A DNA stretch of 64,000 nt from Alphaproteobacteria bacterium (GTDB lineage: Bacteria; Pseudomonadota; Alphaproteobacteria; SMXS01), in assembly GCA_028284945.1 (NCBI GenBank), contig JANQQJ010000024.1, positions 62,001-126,000 of the forward strand. Reading direction: 5' to 3'. Shown here piece after piece: positions 62,716 to 64,000 of the stretch. The notes below the pieces were generated by a model, which saw nothing but the letters and a program-made list of their open reading frames with translations, had not been told where the DNA came from and did no database searches. How positions within the stretch are numbered: position 1 is the stretch's first letter; each line of letters opens with the position of its first letter. Both the position numbers and the translations under genes were made by a program.

Positions 62716-64000
62716 TTAAGCGTCTGCCCTGGCGGCAAGCTGTTTGCTGGCAGCGCGGCACAGGTCTCTGGGCACCACCGGTTTCTCAAGCACGGTAACG
62801 TCGTAGTTTTGAATGAAACTCTGGTTTTCAGCGCTCAGCGTATCGCCGGTGATGAAGATGATCCGCTCGGCCCATGACGGACGGATGGAGACCAACTCCA
62901 GATAAAGCTGCTGGCCGCTGAGCCCCGGCATGGTGAGATCGGAAATCAACAGGTGATAGTCAGCTTTGCGCAGTTGAAGCAAAGCGTCCGCGCCATCGGC
63001 CGCCACATCGACCGTATGCCCGATTTGCCGGAGCGCATCGGCATGAAGCGCGCGGATTTCAGCCTCATCATCCACCACCAGGATACGCGCCGGCGAAGCC
63101 TCCGCCATGCCAAACGGGTCGGCCCGCATATCAGTCCGTGGCCGGATGCTGACCGGCAACGCCAGGGTGAAACAGGCACCGCCGCCCGGTGCGTCGGTAA
63201 CATCCAACGACCCGCGATGTGCCTCAACAATGCCCGCACTGACCGACAGGCCCAGGCCAGTGCCCGCCCCCACCGCTTTTGAGGTAAAGAACGGCTCAAA
63301 TATCCTGGATTTCAGGTCATTGGGCACGCCAGGGCCCGTATCGCAGACGTGCAACAGCACCTTGCCATTGGCGTTATCAAGGTCTGTGCGAATGGTCAGC
63401 GTGCGGTCACCCAGCGTATCACTCATCGCCTGTTGTGCGTTCATCACCAGGTTCATCAGCACCTGCGTCATCTGGTCGGGATCGGCAAGAGTCTCCGGCA
63501 AGTCCGGGGACAAGTGAAACTCGGTCGCAATGCCATGCGCCTTGAGCTGATGATCGAACAAATCGACGACAGCAGCCGTCAGGTCATTCAGACTGACCCA
63601 GTCATATTGCGGCGGGCGTTCCCGCGCAATCGACAGGAAGGTCCGCACGATACGCGCACATCTCTGCGCGGCCTGATCGATTTTCTCTGCCAGGGACCGG
63701 GTCTCGGGGTCCTTTGATCCGTCCATCAGCATCGCGGACCGGCCCACCACGATCGACAACGGATTGTTCAATTCATGCGCGACGCCGGCAAGCAACGACC
63801 CAAGCGCACTCATCTTTTCGTTCTGATGTAGTGCGTCGCGCTGCTGGCTCAGTTCCTGTTCGATTGCCTTGGCTTCCGTCAGGTCGCGCACGACCGCCGT
63901 ATAATAGCGCTGACCCTCGACCATGGTGGGAGTTACCGCGACCTCAATCGGGAATTCCTCGCCTGACTTGCGCGGCGCGGTCCGTTCAACCCGACGGTTG
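62716..64000 (-). CDS. PAS-containing hybrid histidine kinase with receiver domain, 5' end missing
   Basis: The frame is open to the right edge; the ATG at 63924 is internal. The visible order is: end of a PAS domain (EEFPIEVAVTPT, VVRDLTEAKAIEQEL), the dimerisation/phosphoacceptor block GVAHELNNPLSIVVGRS, the ATPase domain (LMNLVMNAQQA, DTGPGVP, GTGLGLSVS), then a receiver domain (ILVVDDEAEIRA, phospho-acceptor in LLISDLTMPGLSG). It is a hybrid sensor kinase. The response regulator at 61480 on the same strand is its probable partner. Confidence 0.92.
   Translation of the reverse strand, partial: NRRVERTAPRKSGEEFPIEVAVTPTMVEGQRYYTAVVRDLTEAKAIEQELSQQRDALHQNEKMSALGSLLAGVAHELNNPLSIVVGRSAMLMDGSKDPETRSLAEKIDQAAQRCARIVRTFLSIARERPPQYDWVSLNDLTAAVVDLFDHQLKAHGIATEFHLSPDLPETLADPDQMTQVLMNLVMNAQQAMSDTLGDRTLTIRTDLDNANGKVLLHVCDTGPGVPNDLKSRIFEPFFTSKAVGAGTGLGLSVSAGIVEAHRGSLDVTDAPGGGACFTLALPVSIRPRTDMRADPFGMAEASPARILVVDDEAEIRALHADALRQIGHTVDVAADGADALLQLRKADYHLLISDLTMPGLSGQQLYLELVSIRPSWAERIIFITGDTLSAENQSFIQNYDVTVLEKPVVPRDLCRAASKQLAARADA

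Noticed and set aside
1-64000. CRISPR arrays, tRNA/rRNA genes, integrases or prophage genes
   Set aside because: I saw no regularly spaced repeats, no cloverleaf or rRNA-like segments, and no recombinase or phage structural motifs among the frames.

Overview
The window is a high-GC chromosomal segment that looks alphaproteobacterial. The evidence is a B12-dependent class II ribonucleotide reductase, two TonB-dependent receptors, and many catabolic genes of the Rieske, CaiB, short-chain dehydrogenase (SDR) and hydantoinase types. I cannot assign a family. It is mostly a mosaic of catabolic and uptake genes, with one clearly low-GC insert. I saw no tRNA, rRNA, CRISPR array, intact insertion sequence or integrase.

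Layout. 1-4100: end of an acyltransferase, nrdJ, a stand-alone Ada zinc domain and a ChaC-like cyclotransferase. 4137-11601: a catabolic block with an acetamidase/formamidase, an extradiol dioxygenase, a Rieske oxygenase, a DapA-like lyase, an enolase-superfamily dehydratase, an amidohydrolase and a VOC protein. 11734-17829: a TonB receptor, a LacI repressor, ribokinase and an MFS transporter. 18008-27416: an acyl-CoA ligase, an SDR, an IclR regulator, an HpcH/HpaI aldolase, a cupin, an AraC regulator and hyuAB. 27550-40000: a P450, a low-GC two-gene insert (SDH-type serine protease plus a small protein), an enoyl-CoA hydratase-like protein, a CaiB CoA-transferase, an SDR, a second Rieske oxygenase, a glutamine amidotransferase, a pirin, an aldehyde dehydrogenase and others. 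40006-48000: a tandem pair of unknown secreted coiled-coil paralogues, a VOC protein, a Nif11-domain peptide next to a miniature DUF4157 metalloprotease-like secreted protein, and an SDR-ZIP-CopA metal cluster. 48087-57222: an acyl-CoA carboxylase beta subunit, VOC, amidohydrolase, GST, ETHE1-rhodanese fusion, SDR, TauD, amidotransferase and sodium:alanine symporter. 57391-64000: a second TonB receptor, MarR, acyl-CoA dehydrogenase and a two-component system with a small basic protein gene between its two genes.

Regulatory reading. (1) The promoters of the MFS transporter (17896-17959, minus) and of hyuAB (23678-23741, plus) share the same layout: TTGAC[C/G], 17 bp, TA[G/T]CGTATCGCTAG, 10 bp, then the 17-bp palindrome GTTTC-N7-GAAAC. 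This suggests co-regulation, probably by the IclR protein encoded between them. (2) Three palindromes of the form TTAAnCGnTTAA occur at the TonB receptor promoter, at the lacI/rbsK divergent promoter, and upstream of the acetamidase gene, and suggest a local LacI regulon. (3) The acetamidase Shine-Dalgarno sequence lies in one arm of a perfect 9-bp hairpin. (4) The MFS gene is preceded by a 15-codon leader ORF whose stop overlaps the transporter start.

The best candidates for undescribed biology are the Nif11/mini-DUF4157 pair, the low-GC SDH-protease pair, the tandem secreted coiled-coil paralogues, and the shared two-palindrome promoter. Dispersed palindromic intergenic repeats of two families occur at five places.
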